From Aquifex aeolicus (GTDB lineage Bacteria > Aquificota > Aquificia > Aquificales > Aquificaceae), in assembly GCA_011375045.1 (NCBI GenBank), contig DRNB01000094.1, forward strand, positions 1 through 5,164: a DNA stretch of 5,164 bases. The letters are read 5' to 3'. Each line of letters starts with the position of its first letter. Position 1 is the stretch's first letter. Shown here one piece after another: positions 1 through 5,164 of the stretch. Both the position numbers and the translations under genes were made by a program. A model generated the notes under the pieces. The model saw nothing but the letters and a program-made list of their open reading frames with translations, was not told the origin of the DNA and did no database searches.

Positions 1-244
1 GTATCTCGATGGTGTTTCCCTGCGGGGAGATCCCTCTTGCGGGAAGCGTTCTGAGGGGTAGAATTCTGCCGAACTTACCTCTGAAGTAAGTCCAGAGCCT
101 GAGGGAGTGCTTCCTCTCCCATCTCTCCCAGGGCATACCCGATCTCACGTAGAGCGGGTAAACGAGGAACCCTTCAGAAAGATAGAAGGCTGTAAGACAG
201 CTGCTCTCCACACCCGAGCTGAACAGCAGAGCCACCTTCTTCAC
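1..244 (-). CDS. QueC/ExsB-like PP-loop ATPase, N-terminal part (cut by window edge)
   Basis: A reading frame opens at GTG 244-242 and stays open to the left edge, giving 81 residues. The start MKKVALLFSSGVESSCL is a beta strand followed by a PP-loop (residues 9-15, SSGVESS) that binds the ATP pyrophosphate in N-type ATP pyrophosphatases. It is followed by PLYVRSGMPWE (30-40), which I recognise from an atypical branch of the QueC/ExsB family. Canonical QueC converts 7-carboxy-7-deazaguanine, ammonia and ATP to preQ0 in the cytoplasm, on the way to queuosine. The usual loop is SGG(x)DS; here the second residue is Ser and the Asp is Glu. The zinc-binding Cys cluster of QueC would lie beyond the window. 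The start overlaps the stop of the upstream SDR gene (GTGA) and has a GGAGG 6 bases before it, so translation is probably coupled. PP-loop family membership is fairly sure; preQ0 synthase activity is not, and another adenylating or amidating role is possible. Confidence 0.8.
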   Translation of the reverse strand, partial: MKKVALLFSSGVESSCLTAFYLSEGFLVYPLYVRSGMPWERWERKHSLRLWTYFRGKFGRILPLRTLPARGISPQGNTIEI

Positions 245-990
245 CGGACACCTCCGGAACCTGCAAGGTGTCTGCCCCCATCGAGTCTGATTACCTCCCC
301 GGTAACGCTCGTGGTTCTCAGGAGAAACAGGGAGAGTCCGACGACGTCCTCGAGGGACACCTCCCTTCCGAGAGGTGTGTTCTTCAGAATACGGCGCCAC
401 GAGGCAGGGGTGGTATCCTCGGGTCTGAGAACCGGTCCCAGAGCTATGCAGTTTACCAGCACGTAGGGAGCGAACTCTCTGGCGAGCACCCTCACAGCCG
501 TGTGGAGCGCTCCCTTGGAGATGAAGTAGGCGGTGAAGCCTCTGTAGGGTGTGTGTTCAGCAGCCCAGTCGCCGAAGGCGAGGATGTGCCCCTTCACCTC
601 CCCCTCGTTTTCCATCATCCTGAGGTAAGCCTCCTGTGCCATGAGGACAAAAGCCTCCGCTATGGGTCCGAAGTGCTCCTGAATTTCCTCCGGGGTGATC
701 CTGCCGACGGGTGTTCTGAGGTAAGGGGAGGCGAGGTGAACAAAGGCGTCTATCCTCCCCAGCTCCCCACACACCCTTTCCACCAGCTTCCCGCACACCA
801 GAGGATCCCTGAGGTCCGCCTGCAGGGGAAGCACCCTTCCCCCCACCTCCGCCCCGAGCTCCCTCAGATGCTCCACAGCTTCCCCCGACTCCCTGTAAAC
901 CACCCCCAGATCGTAGCCCTCCCTCAGGAGAGCCTCGGCGAGGAACCTACCAATCCTCCTCACTCCAGTCAGAAGCGCCACCTTCCTCAT
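241..990 (-). CDS. Short-chain dehydrogenase/reductase of pteridine reductase (PTR1/FolM) type
   Basis: A full-length 249-residue SDR, the usual size for the classical family: a cytoplasmic Rossmann-fold NAD(P)H-dependent oxidoreductase. The cofactor loop is TGVRRIG (8-14), whose arginines recall NADPH-using pteridine reductases. The catalytic set reads D141, Y155, K159 (FGDWAAEH...TAYFISK); Asp in place of the classical Ser is a mark of PTR1 and FolM, which reduce dihydropterins or dihydromonapterin. The end, LDGGRHL (237-242), also matches FolM. Oddities: the glycine loop seems one residue shorter than the PTR1 TGxxxRxG pattern, the NNAS motif reads HLAS (85-88), and the helix position that carries Asn in PTR1 appears to be Ile (about 110). 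The start ATG at 990 lies inside the preceding lipoprotein gene and has GGTGGAG 7 bases upstream. The stop overlaps the next gene by 4 bases. SDR assignment is firm; pterin substrate is an inference, and an unrelated carbonyl substrate remains possible. Confidence 0.88.
   Translation of the reverse strand: MRKVALLTGVRRIGRFLAEALLREGYDLGVVYRESGEAVEHLRELGAEVGGRVLPLQADLRDPLVCGKLVERVCGELGRIDAFVHLASPYLRTPVGRITPEEIQEHFGPIAEAFVLMAQEAYLRMMENEGEVKGHILAFGDWAAEHTPYRGFTAYFISKGALHTAVRVLAREFAPYVLVNCIALGPVLRPEDTTPASWRRILKNTPLGREVSLEDVVGLSLFLLRTTSVTGEVIRLDGGRHLAGSGGVR
251..255 (-). promoter_or_regulatory. Shine-Dalgarno site of the PP-loop gene
   Basis: On the minus strand GGAGG lies inside the last codons of the SDR gene, 6 bases before GTG 244-242. 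It fixes the GTG as the start and supports a frame that would otherwise look like an unassigned edge fragment. Confidence 0.7.
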
Positions 991-1585
991 CTTCCTTCTC
1001 CACCCTGAATCTGAGATCGCAGACCTCCTCCCTTCCTCCGGTCCGGTAGATTACCCTTAGGGTCAGCTCCTGAGTATCCTCAGGAAGCTTCTGGAAGTAA
1101 ACAAAACCCTTTATCCTGCTCCCCGGAGCCACCCTGCCGGGCACAAAAGCCAGATTCACCACGTCCCTGCCGTAACCCTTCCCGTAGTAAACGCTCCCGA
1201 AACCCAGACTCAGATAGGGGATCCCGTAAACGAACTCGAGCACCACCCCTCTCCTCGGTGCGCCGGCAACGGCGGAGACCGCAAGCCGGGGATCGAGAGC
1301 GTTGAGCTGACGGTTCCTGTCGTCGATGAGGAGTATATCCCTGTAAGAAAGCTCCACCGGCTCCCTTCCTCTGTTTTCGAAGCTCAGCCGGAACAGGGTC
1401 AGATAGGAGTCAAGGTCGTGGGGTCTGCCCCTCCAGCCTCCGAAGCCTGCCGACACCTTCACGCTCCCGCTGATACACACCGCCTCCCCTCCGGAGGCGC
1501 CGAGGGGAACCAGCTTCTTCTGAGCGCAGGAGATCGTGAGAAGGACAGGAACAAGAAGGCAGAGAAGCCTCAGCAGAGCTGACAC
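947..1585 (-). CDS. Predicted lipoprotein of unknown function
   Basis: A 212-residue protein with a lipoprotein signal peptide: a short start, a Leu/Val-rich core (residues 4-18) and a lipobox-like ISC with the lipidated Cys at 20. It should be anchored in the inner or outer membrane facing the periplasm. The mature part looks all-beta. FRLSFENRGREPVELSYRDI (65-84) followed by a VAPGSRIKGFVYF stretch (152-164) resembles the immunoglobulin-like 'PG...GxVxF' layout seen in DUF4352-type surface proteins, but I do not recognise a named family. Two further cysteines (37 and 189) could form a disulfide. The C-terminus is strongly acidic with two Trp (DWSEEDW) and is encoded in the stretch overlapping the SDR gene. 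The GTG start (1585-1583) is chosen because GGGAG lies 5 bases upstream and the signal peptide follows directly. It lies 10 bases after the flavoprotein gene, so the two are probably co-transcribed. Confidence 0.8.
   Translation of the reverse strand: MSALLRLLCLLVPVLLTISCAQKKLVPLGASGGEAVCISGSVKVSAGFGGWRGRPHDLDSYLTLFRLSFENRGREPVELSYRDILLIDDRNRQLNALDPRLAVSAVAGAPRRGVVLEFVYGIPYLSLGFGSVYYGKGYGRDVVNLAFVPGRVAPGSRIKGFVYFQKLPEDTQELTLRVIYRTGGREEVCDLRFRVEKEDEEGGASDWSEEDW
998..1004 (-). promoter_or_regulatory. Shine-Dalgarno site inside the lipoprotein gene
   Basis: GGTGGAG on the minus strand sits 7 bases before ATG 990-988 and within the coding sequence of the upstream lipoprotein. It supports the unusual 44-base overlap as real rather than a mis-called start, since the SDR's first strand (MRKVALLTG) begins right at this ATG. 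Confidence 0.6.
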
Positions 1586-1590
1586 AGAAT

Positions 1591-1595
1591 CTCCC
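1591..1595 (-). promoter_or_regulatory. Shine-Dalgarno site of the lipoprotein gene
   Basis: GGGAG directly follows the TGA stop of the flavoprotein gene and lies 5 bases before GTG 1585-1583. It decides the non-ATG start and shows that ribosomes can pass from one gene to the next. Confidence 0.65.
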
Positions 1596-3308
1596 TCAGT
1601 ACTTCCTCTCCGAAGGCTTGAAGTCCTTTATATCCACGGGGATGTAGTCTATCCTCAGCTCACCCTCCCTGTAGTAAACGAGGGAGTGCTTGAGGAAGTT
1701 CTCATCGTCGCGCTCCGGATAGTCCTCCCGGATGTGCCCGCCCCTCGACTCCTTCCTGTGCATGGCGGCAAAGGCTACCGCCCGGGCAAGCTCCAGCATG
1801 TTCCTCAGCTCCAGAAGCTCTATAAGGTTCGTGTTGAAGATCTTCGAGCGATCCACCACAGGTATCCTCTCCCAGCGCTCCAGAAGCTCCGAAAGCTCCT
1901 CGTAGGCGGATCTGAGGGAGTCCTCGTCCCTGAATATTCCCATCTTACCCCAGGTCAGCTCGCCCATGCGGGATCTTATCTCGGCGAGCTTCTCCTTTCC
2001 CTCCCTCCTCATCAAGCTCTCGATAAACTCCGAACCCGCCGAGATCTCCCCCTCCGAGAGCGCCGAATAGTCCACCTCCCTCACGAACTCCCTGACCGCC
2101 ATGCCCCCGAACTTCCCGAAGACCAGAAGCTCCGTCAGCGAATTGCCCCCCAGTCTGTTGGCTCCGTGAACGGAAACACATGCACACTCCCCGATGGCGT
2201 AGAGCCCCTTGAGGGGTGTCTCCGAGGTTCTGTAGTTGGACACGTGCACCCCGCCCATGCAGTAGTGAGCCGTGGGTCTTATGGGAACGAGGTCCCTGAC
2301 GGGATCCACCCCTTCGAAGTCCATCGCCAGCTGCCGGACCTGAGGGAGCCTCTCCTTTATCTTCTCCTCCCCGAGATGTCTCAGATCGAGGAACACGTAA
2401 GCGCGCGCCCCCTCCCCCACACCGCGTCCCTCTCTGATTTCATACTCTATAGCTCTGGACACCAGATCCCGGGGCGCAAGCTCCATCTTCTCGGGAGCGT
2501 AGCGCTTCATGAACCTCTCCCCGAGCCTGTTAATCAGATAGCCGCCCTCACCCCTGCAGGCTTCGGAGAGGAGGATGCCCGTTTTGGCAAGCCCCGTGGG
2601 GTGGAACTGAATAAACTCCACATCCTTGAGGGGAACGCCGTTCCTGAGAGCGACAGCCTGACCGTCCCCCGTGTTGCCTATGGCGTTAGTGCTCCTCCAC
2701 CAGTAGATCCTTGCAAAGCCCCCCGTTGCGAGGACAACGGCTTTGGTCTGAAGGGTAACCACCTCCCCGTTCCTTATGTCGTAAAGGGAAACGCCCTTCA
2801 CCCTCTCCCCGTCCTGTATCAGATCCAGAAGGAAAAACTCGTTGTAGAAATCGATGTTGTCTCTGGAGAGCGCCTGTTCGTAGAGGATGTGCAGAAGGAC
2901 GTGGCCCGTCTTGTCCGCCGCATACACGGTTCGCGGAAAGGAAGCTCCCCCGAAGGGTCGCTGAGCTATCCTCCCGTCCTCGAGCCGGGAGAAGGGGACA
3001 CCCCAGCGATCGAGCTCGTATATGACCTCCGGTGCGTTCTCGGTCATGAAGAGGACCGCGGACTGATCCGCCAAAAAGTCCGAACCCTTAACCGTATCGT
3101 AGGCGTGAGCGGTAGGGTTGTCCTCCGGCACCACGTTTCCGAGAGCGGCGTTGAGTCCCCCCTGAGCAGCCCCCGTGTGGGAGCGGGTGGGGTAAACCTT
3201 CGACACGAGAGCGATCCTCAGCGCCGGGTCCCGGGCTATCTCTATAGCACAGCGCAGACCGGCACCACCACCGCCCACAACAACCGCGTCGTATTTCTTG
3301 GGAGACAT
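1596..3308 (-). CDS. sdhA/frdA: Succinate dehydrogenase / fumarate reductase flavoprotein subunit
   Basis: A complete 570-residue SdhA/FrdA, the catalytic FAD subunit that interconverts succinate and fumarate. Visible motifs in order: FAD-binding VVVGGGGAGL (9-18); RSHTGAAQGG (42-51), with His44 the covalent FAD ligand; HPTG (236-239); SEACRGEGG (248-256); RD (280-281), where Arg280 matches the catalytic proton-shuttle Arg; HYCMGG (348-353), with His348; GECACVSVHGANRLGGNSLTEL (373-394), with Arg385; and a C-terminal domain with SRGGHIREDYPERDD (521-535). All catalytic residues are present. Position 49 is Gln, as in E. coli SdhA; E. coli FrdA has Glu. In Aquificota this enzyme often serves the reductive TCA cycle, so direction cannot be read from the sequence. 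No iron-sulfur (B) or membrane-anchor gene is adjacent. The ATG at 3308 is chosen because the Rossmann strand starts 5 residues later and upstream sequence in frame runs into the divergent gene. There is no Shine-Dalgarno before it. Confidence 0.96.
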   Translation of the reverse strand: MSPKKYDAVVVGGGGAGLRCAIEIARDPALRIALVSKVYPTRSHTGAAQGGLNAALGNVVPEDNPTAHAYDTVKGSDFLADQSAVLFMTENAPEVIYELDRWGVPFSRLEDGRIAQRPFGGASFPRTVYAADKTGHVLLHILYEQALSRDNIDFYNEFFLLDLIQDGERVKGVSLYDIRNGEVVTLQTKAVVLATGGFARIYWWRSTNAIGNTGDGQAVALRNGVPLKDVEFIQFHPTGLAKTGILLSEACRGEGGYLINRLGERFMKRYAPEKMELAPRDLVSRAIEYEIREGRGVGEGARAYVFLDLRHLGEEKIKERLPQVRQLAMDFEGVDPVRDLVPIRPTAHYCMGGVHVSNYRTSETPLKGLYAIGECACVSVHGANRLGGNSLTELLVFGKFGGMAVREFVREVDYSALSEGEISAGSEFIESLMRREGKEKLAEIRSRMGELTWGKMGIFRDEDSLRSAYEELSELLERWERIPVVDRSKIFNTNLIELLELRNMLELARAVAFAAMHRKESRGGHIREDYPERDDENFLKHSLVYYREGELRIDYIPVDIKDFKPSERKY

Positions 3309-3325
3309 TAAGATAATAGTATAGT
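3298..3325 (+). promoter_or_regulatory. Candidate promoter of hldD
   Basis: TTGGGA (3298-3303, 4 of 6 to TTGACA) and TATAGT (3320-3325, 5 of 6 to TATAAT) are 16 bases apart. Transcription would start near 3332, leaving a leader of about 20 bases that contains the GGAGG at 3344-3348. The -10 shares TATA at 3320-3323 with the minus-strand candidate, so the two promoters would compete. The -35 half lies over the first codons of the flavoprotein gene and is weak. Confidence 0.35.
3318..3323 (-). promoter_or_regulatory. Candidate -10 box for the flavoprotein operon, giving a near-leaderless mRNA
   Basis: The minus strand reads TATACT (5 of 6 matches to TATAAT), ending 9 bases before ATG 3308. Transcription starting the usual 6-8 bases downstream would begin about 1-4 bases before the ATG. 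No convincing -35 box is seen at 16-18 bases; TTGAC directly abuts the -10 and is too close to be one. The call rests on position and the AT-rich context only. Confidence 0.35.
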
Positions 3326-3353
3326 CAAAGCGATCTCTTGAGCGGAGGATCGG

Positions 3354-4274
3354 ATGAGGATACTGATAACCGGAGGTGCCGGATTTATAGGTTCCAACCT
3401 CGCCCTGACCCTTCAGGAGAAACTCCCTTCCGCCCGGATCTACGTCCTCGACAACTTCTCCTCCGGACACTTCAGAAACCTGACGGGTTTTGAAGGTGAG
3501 GTCATAACGGGGGACGTGAGGGACAGGGAGCTGTGGAGCTTCCTCAGGAGCAGGTTCGCCTTCGATGTGATCTTTCACGAGGCGGCGCTGACCGACACCA
3601 CCGTGGAAGATCAGAGGCTCATGATGGAAACCAACGCGGATAGCCTACGCTACCTTCTGGAAGCTGCCCTGGACTGGAACGCAAAGGTCATATACGCTTC
3701 CTCCGCGGGAGTTTACGGGAACACGCCTCCCCCCATGCGGGAGGACAGGGGACTCGAGCCGGAGAACATCTACGGTTTCTCCAAGCTGATGATGGACCGG
3801 ATAGCTCAGGACTACATGGAGCGCTTTCCGGAGCTGAGGATCGTGGGTCTCAGATACTTCAACGTCTACGGACCGCGGGAATCTTACAAGGGCAGGAGCG
3901 CCAGCATGATATACCAGCTTGCCCTCAAGATACTCCACGGTCAGAAGCCCAAGCTGTTCAAGTGGGGCGAGCAGAAGAGGGACTTCGTTTACGTCAAGGA
4001 TGTGGTTAAAGCTAACCTCCTCGCCCTCGAGAAGGACGTTTCGGGAGTGTTCAACATAGGAACGGGCAGAGCCCGTAGCTTTAACGAAATTATGGAGATA
4101 CTCAACAGAGAGCTGGGAACCGACTACGAACCCGATTACTTCGACTGCCCCTACGACTTCTATCAGGAGCATACGGAGGCGGACATAAGCAGGGCAAGGG
4201 ATCAGCTGGGTTACGAGCCCACCTACTCCCTCGAAGAGGGAATAAGGGAGTATCTGAGCTATTTAAGAAGTTAG
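3354..4274 (+). CDS. hldD: ADP-L-glycero-D-manno-heptose 6-epimerase
   Basis: A complete 306-residue extended SDR; E. coli HldD (RfaD) has about 310. It converts ADP-D-glycero-beta-D-manno-heptose to the L-glycero form, the donor for the LPS inner core, in the cytoplasm. TGGAGFIG (6-13) binds NAD(P); SSAGVYG (116-122) and YGFSK (140-144) give the Ser, Tyr140 and Lys144 of the active site. The family-specific block RYFNVYGPRE-SYKGRSAS (167-184) includes Lys179, matching the second catalytic Lys of HldD, and separates it from GalE and dTDP-glucose dehydratases. RDFVYVKDV (209-217) and FNIGTGRARSFNEI (233-246) also follow the HldD pattern. GGAGG at 3344-3348, 5 bases before the ATG, fixes the start. 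It diverges from the flavoprotein gene. No other heptose-pathway gene is adjacent. A different nucleotide-sugar epimerase is possible but less likely. Confidence 0.9.
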   Translation: MRILITGGAGFIGSNLALTLQEKLPSARIYVLDNFSSGHFRNLTGFEGEVITGDVRDRELWSFLRSRFAFDVIFHEAALTDTTVEDQRLMMETNADSLRYLLEAALDWNAKVIYASSAGVYGNTPPPMREDRGLEPENIYGFSKLMMDRIAQDYMERFPELRIVGLRYFNVYGPRESYKGRSASMIYQLALKILHGQKPKLFKWGEQKRDFVYVKDVVKANLLALEKDVSGVFNIGTGRARSFNEIMEILNRELGTDYEPDYFDCPYDFYQEHTEADISRARDQLGYEPTYSLEEGIREYLSYLRS

Positions 4275-4346
4275 CACCTCAGCTTTTTCAGTCTGATCCC
4301 CCGGAGGAAGTGTCGAGGAGCTGTGTTTTAATAGTATTTCAAATAG
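4275..4346 (+). other. Short gap between hldD and the GGDEF gene; no clear terminator
   Basis: These 72 bases hold no stem-loop followed by a T run that I would call a terminator: the T5 run at 4284-4288 has no stem before it, and the T4 at 4326-4329 follows only weak C-rich/G-rich pairing. The last 20 bases are AT-rich, with TAATAGTAT at 4329-4337, and could hold a -10 box for the next gene. Read-through from hldD is as likely. Confidence 0.4.
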
Positions 4347-5164
4347 ATGGGACTGAGGGGCAGACTCACAGATTTCATAGAAAGCTTAATCCCTCTGGAG
4401 GAGAGATCTATCAACCCCATGCTGCACAGAACCTCCTTCCTCAGGATAGCTCTGCTGGCTATTCTCTGTCTGATAGGGTCCGCAGCTTCCTTCCTCTACG
4501 CTTACATGGACTATCATGAAGGTGATGTTTACGTCGCTTTTCTCGAAACCATAGTCGGTTTTGTTCTTGGAGCAAACCCTCTTATAGCGAAAAAGTACAG
4601 GAACATAGATACTCTGGCGACCATCTCCATATTTCTGTTCGGAGCTATATTCATAGTAGCTATCTTCGACGAACTTCCCCACGATAAGTCCAGCCTCATA
4701 TGGATAGGTGTTGTCCCCGCCCTTATATTTATCATGAAGGGCAGAAGGGGGATATACTGGTCCCTGGGTTACCTCGTTATTCACTTTTCCTTCGTCCTTG
4801 TAAGGGGAGGTCTGGATCTGAACATACTGATGGACGCCTACTTAAGTTACCTTATAGTGAGCGTCATCTTCTACTTCTACGCATGGATGTCCGAGCGCTA
4901 CAGGGAGGTCTGGGAGAACATAGCCAGAACGGACAGTTTAACGGGCGCGCTGAACAGGATCGCCTTCGAGGACATACTGAACAGGGAGATAAGGAACGCG
5001 AAGCGTAAGGGCAGACCCCTATCCCTGATAATCTTCGATGTGGACAACTTCAAGAGCATAAACGACAGCTTCGGACACCTCTTCGGGGACAAGGTTCTGA
5101 GGAAGGTGGCGAACCTCGTGGCGGAGAACCTGAGGGAGACGGACGTTTTCGCAAGGTGGGGAGG
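4347..5164 (+). CDS. Membrane-bound GGDEF diguanylate cyclase, N-terminal part (cut by window edge)
   Basis: The frame opens at ATG 4347, right after an in-frame TAG at 4344, and runs off the right edge after 272 codons. Residues 1-30 form a cytoplasmic head. About six hydrophobic segments follow (roughly 31-52, 62-82, 91-107, 116-130, 136-153, 163-181), making an integral-membrane sensor of no family I can name. The GGDEF domain starts near 192: ARTDSLTGALNR (193-204), then FDVDNFKSINDSFGH (230-244) with metal ligand Asp231 and guanine-contacting Asn239. RETD (263-266) lies exactly 5 residues before the GG, matching the RxxD inhibitory I-site. The window ends within the GGDEF motif itself, so catalytic Glu/Asp cannot be checked. 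Family role: making c-di-GMP from two GTP in response to a membrane signal. Start is uncertain: ATG 4347 has no Shine-Dalgarno, while ATG 4419 has GGAGGAG 15 bases upstream. The conserved-looking head (TDFIESLIPLEERSINP) favours 4347. Confidence 0.92.
   Translation, partial: MGLRGRLTDFIESLIPLEERSINPMLHRTSFLRIALLAILCLIGSAASFLYAYMDYHEGDVYVAFLETIVGFVLGANPLIAKKYRNIDTLATISIFLFGAIFIVAIFDELPHDKSSLIWIGVVPALIFIMKGRRGIYWSLGYLVIHFSFVLVRGGLDLNILMDAYLSYLIVSVIFYFYAWMSERYREVWENIARTDSLTGALNRIAFEDILNREIRNAKRKGRPLSLIIFDVDNFKSINDSFGHLFGDKVLRKVANLVAENLRETDVFARWG

Noticed and set aside
107..466. Plus-strand open frame near the left edge
   Set aside because: It covers parts of both the PP-loop gene and the SDR on the other strand, and its product has no domain features.
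557..796. Second minus-strand frame inside the SDR gene
   Set aside because: A Gly/Arg-rich shadow frame with no ribosome site, fully inside the SDR.
268..1008. Open frame of 246 codons on the plus strand opposite the SDR gene
   Set aside because: Antisense shadow of a clear SDR; the product is low in recognisable structure and no ribosome site stands out.
1536..3311. Long open frame (591 codons) on the plus strand opposite the flavoprotein gene
   Set aside because: It is the antisense shadow of a gene with every SdhA motif. The GC-rich codon pattern keeps the opposite frame open, and its product is Pro/Leu/His/Arg-rich with no recognisable domain.
3323..3328. TTGACT on the minus strand as a -35 box
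   Set aside because: It touches the TATACT box; a -10 at 17 bases downstream would put transcription start inside the coding region.
3645..4172. Minus-strand open frame within hldD
   Set aside because: Shadow of the epimerase; the plus-strand frame carries all the HldD motifs.
4280..4330. Possible terminator after hldD
   Set aside because: CAGCT and AGCTG can pair only across a loop of over 30 bases, and no strong GC stem precedes a T run.
4386..4784. Minus-strand and other-frame open stretches over the membrane part of the GGDEF gene
   Set aside because: The plus-strand frame from 4347 gives continuous membrane helices leading into a clear GGDEF domain.

Overview
The window looks like chromosomal DNA from a thermophilic, Gram-negative bacterium, most likely an Aquificota (Aquificales-type) organism. 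The grounds are base composition that looks clearly above 50 % GC by eye, heavy use of AGG and ATA codons, Glu/Lys/Arg-rich proteins, very tight gene packing, an ADP-heptose epimerase (which implies an outer membrane with LPS) and an SdhA/FrdA flavoprotein standing apart from its iron-sulfur partner. The lineage is inference; no marker here settles it.

Layout. Two gene sets diverge from a 45-base gap at 3309-3353. Leftwards, on the minus strand, runs a compact probable operon: the SdhA/FrdA flavoprotein (3308-1596), a small lipoprotein of unknown function (1585-947), a pteridine-reductase-like short-chain dehydrogenase (990-241), and the first 81 codons of a QueC/ExsB-like PP-loop ATPase (244-1, cut by the window edge). 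The joints are a 10-base gap, a 44-base overlap and a 4-base GTGA stop/start overlap. Rightwards, on the plus strand, lie the heptose epimerase hldD (3354-4274) and, after 72 bases, a six-helix membrane protein with a GGDEF diguanylate cyclase domain (from 4347), cut by the right edge just as the GGDEF motif begins.

How the genes may work together. The flavoprotein belongs to the succinate/fumarate step of the (oxidative or reductive) TCA cycle. The SDR and the PP-loop protein both belong to families that act on pterin or deazapurine compounds, and their starts are translationally coupled, so a shared small-molecule pathway is possible but unproven. The epimerase makes the LPS inner-core heptose precursor. 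The cyclase links membrane sensing to c-di-GMP. The two plus-strand genes are not obviously one pathway.

The points most worth a second look are the absence of a Shine-Dalgarno sequence before the flavoprotein gene combined with a -10-like box only a few bases upstream of its ATG (a leaderless-mRNA signature), the departures from family consensus in the SDR active site, and the coupled SDR/PP-loop pair. No mobile element, CRISPR array, tRNA or rRNA was seen.
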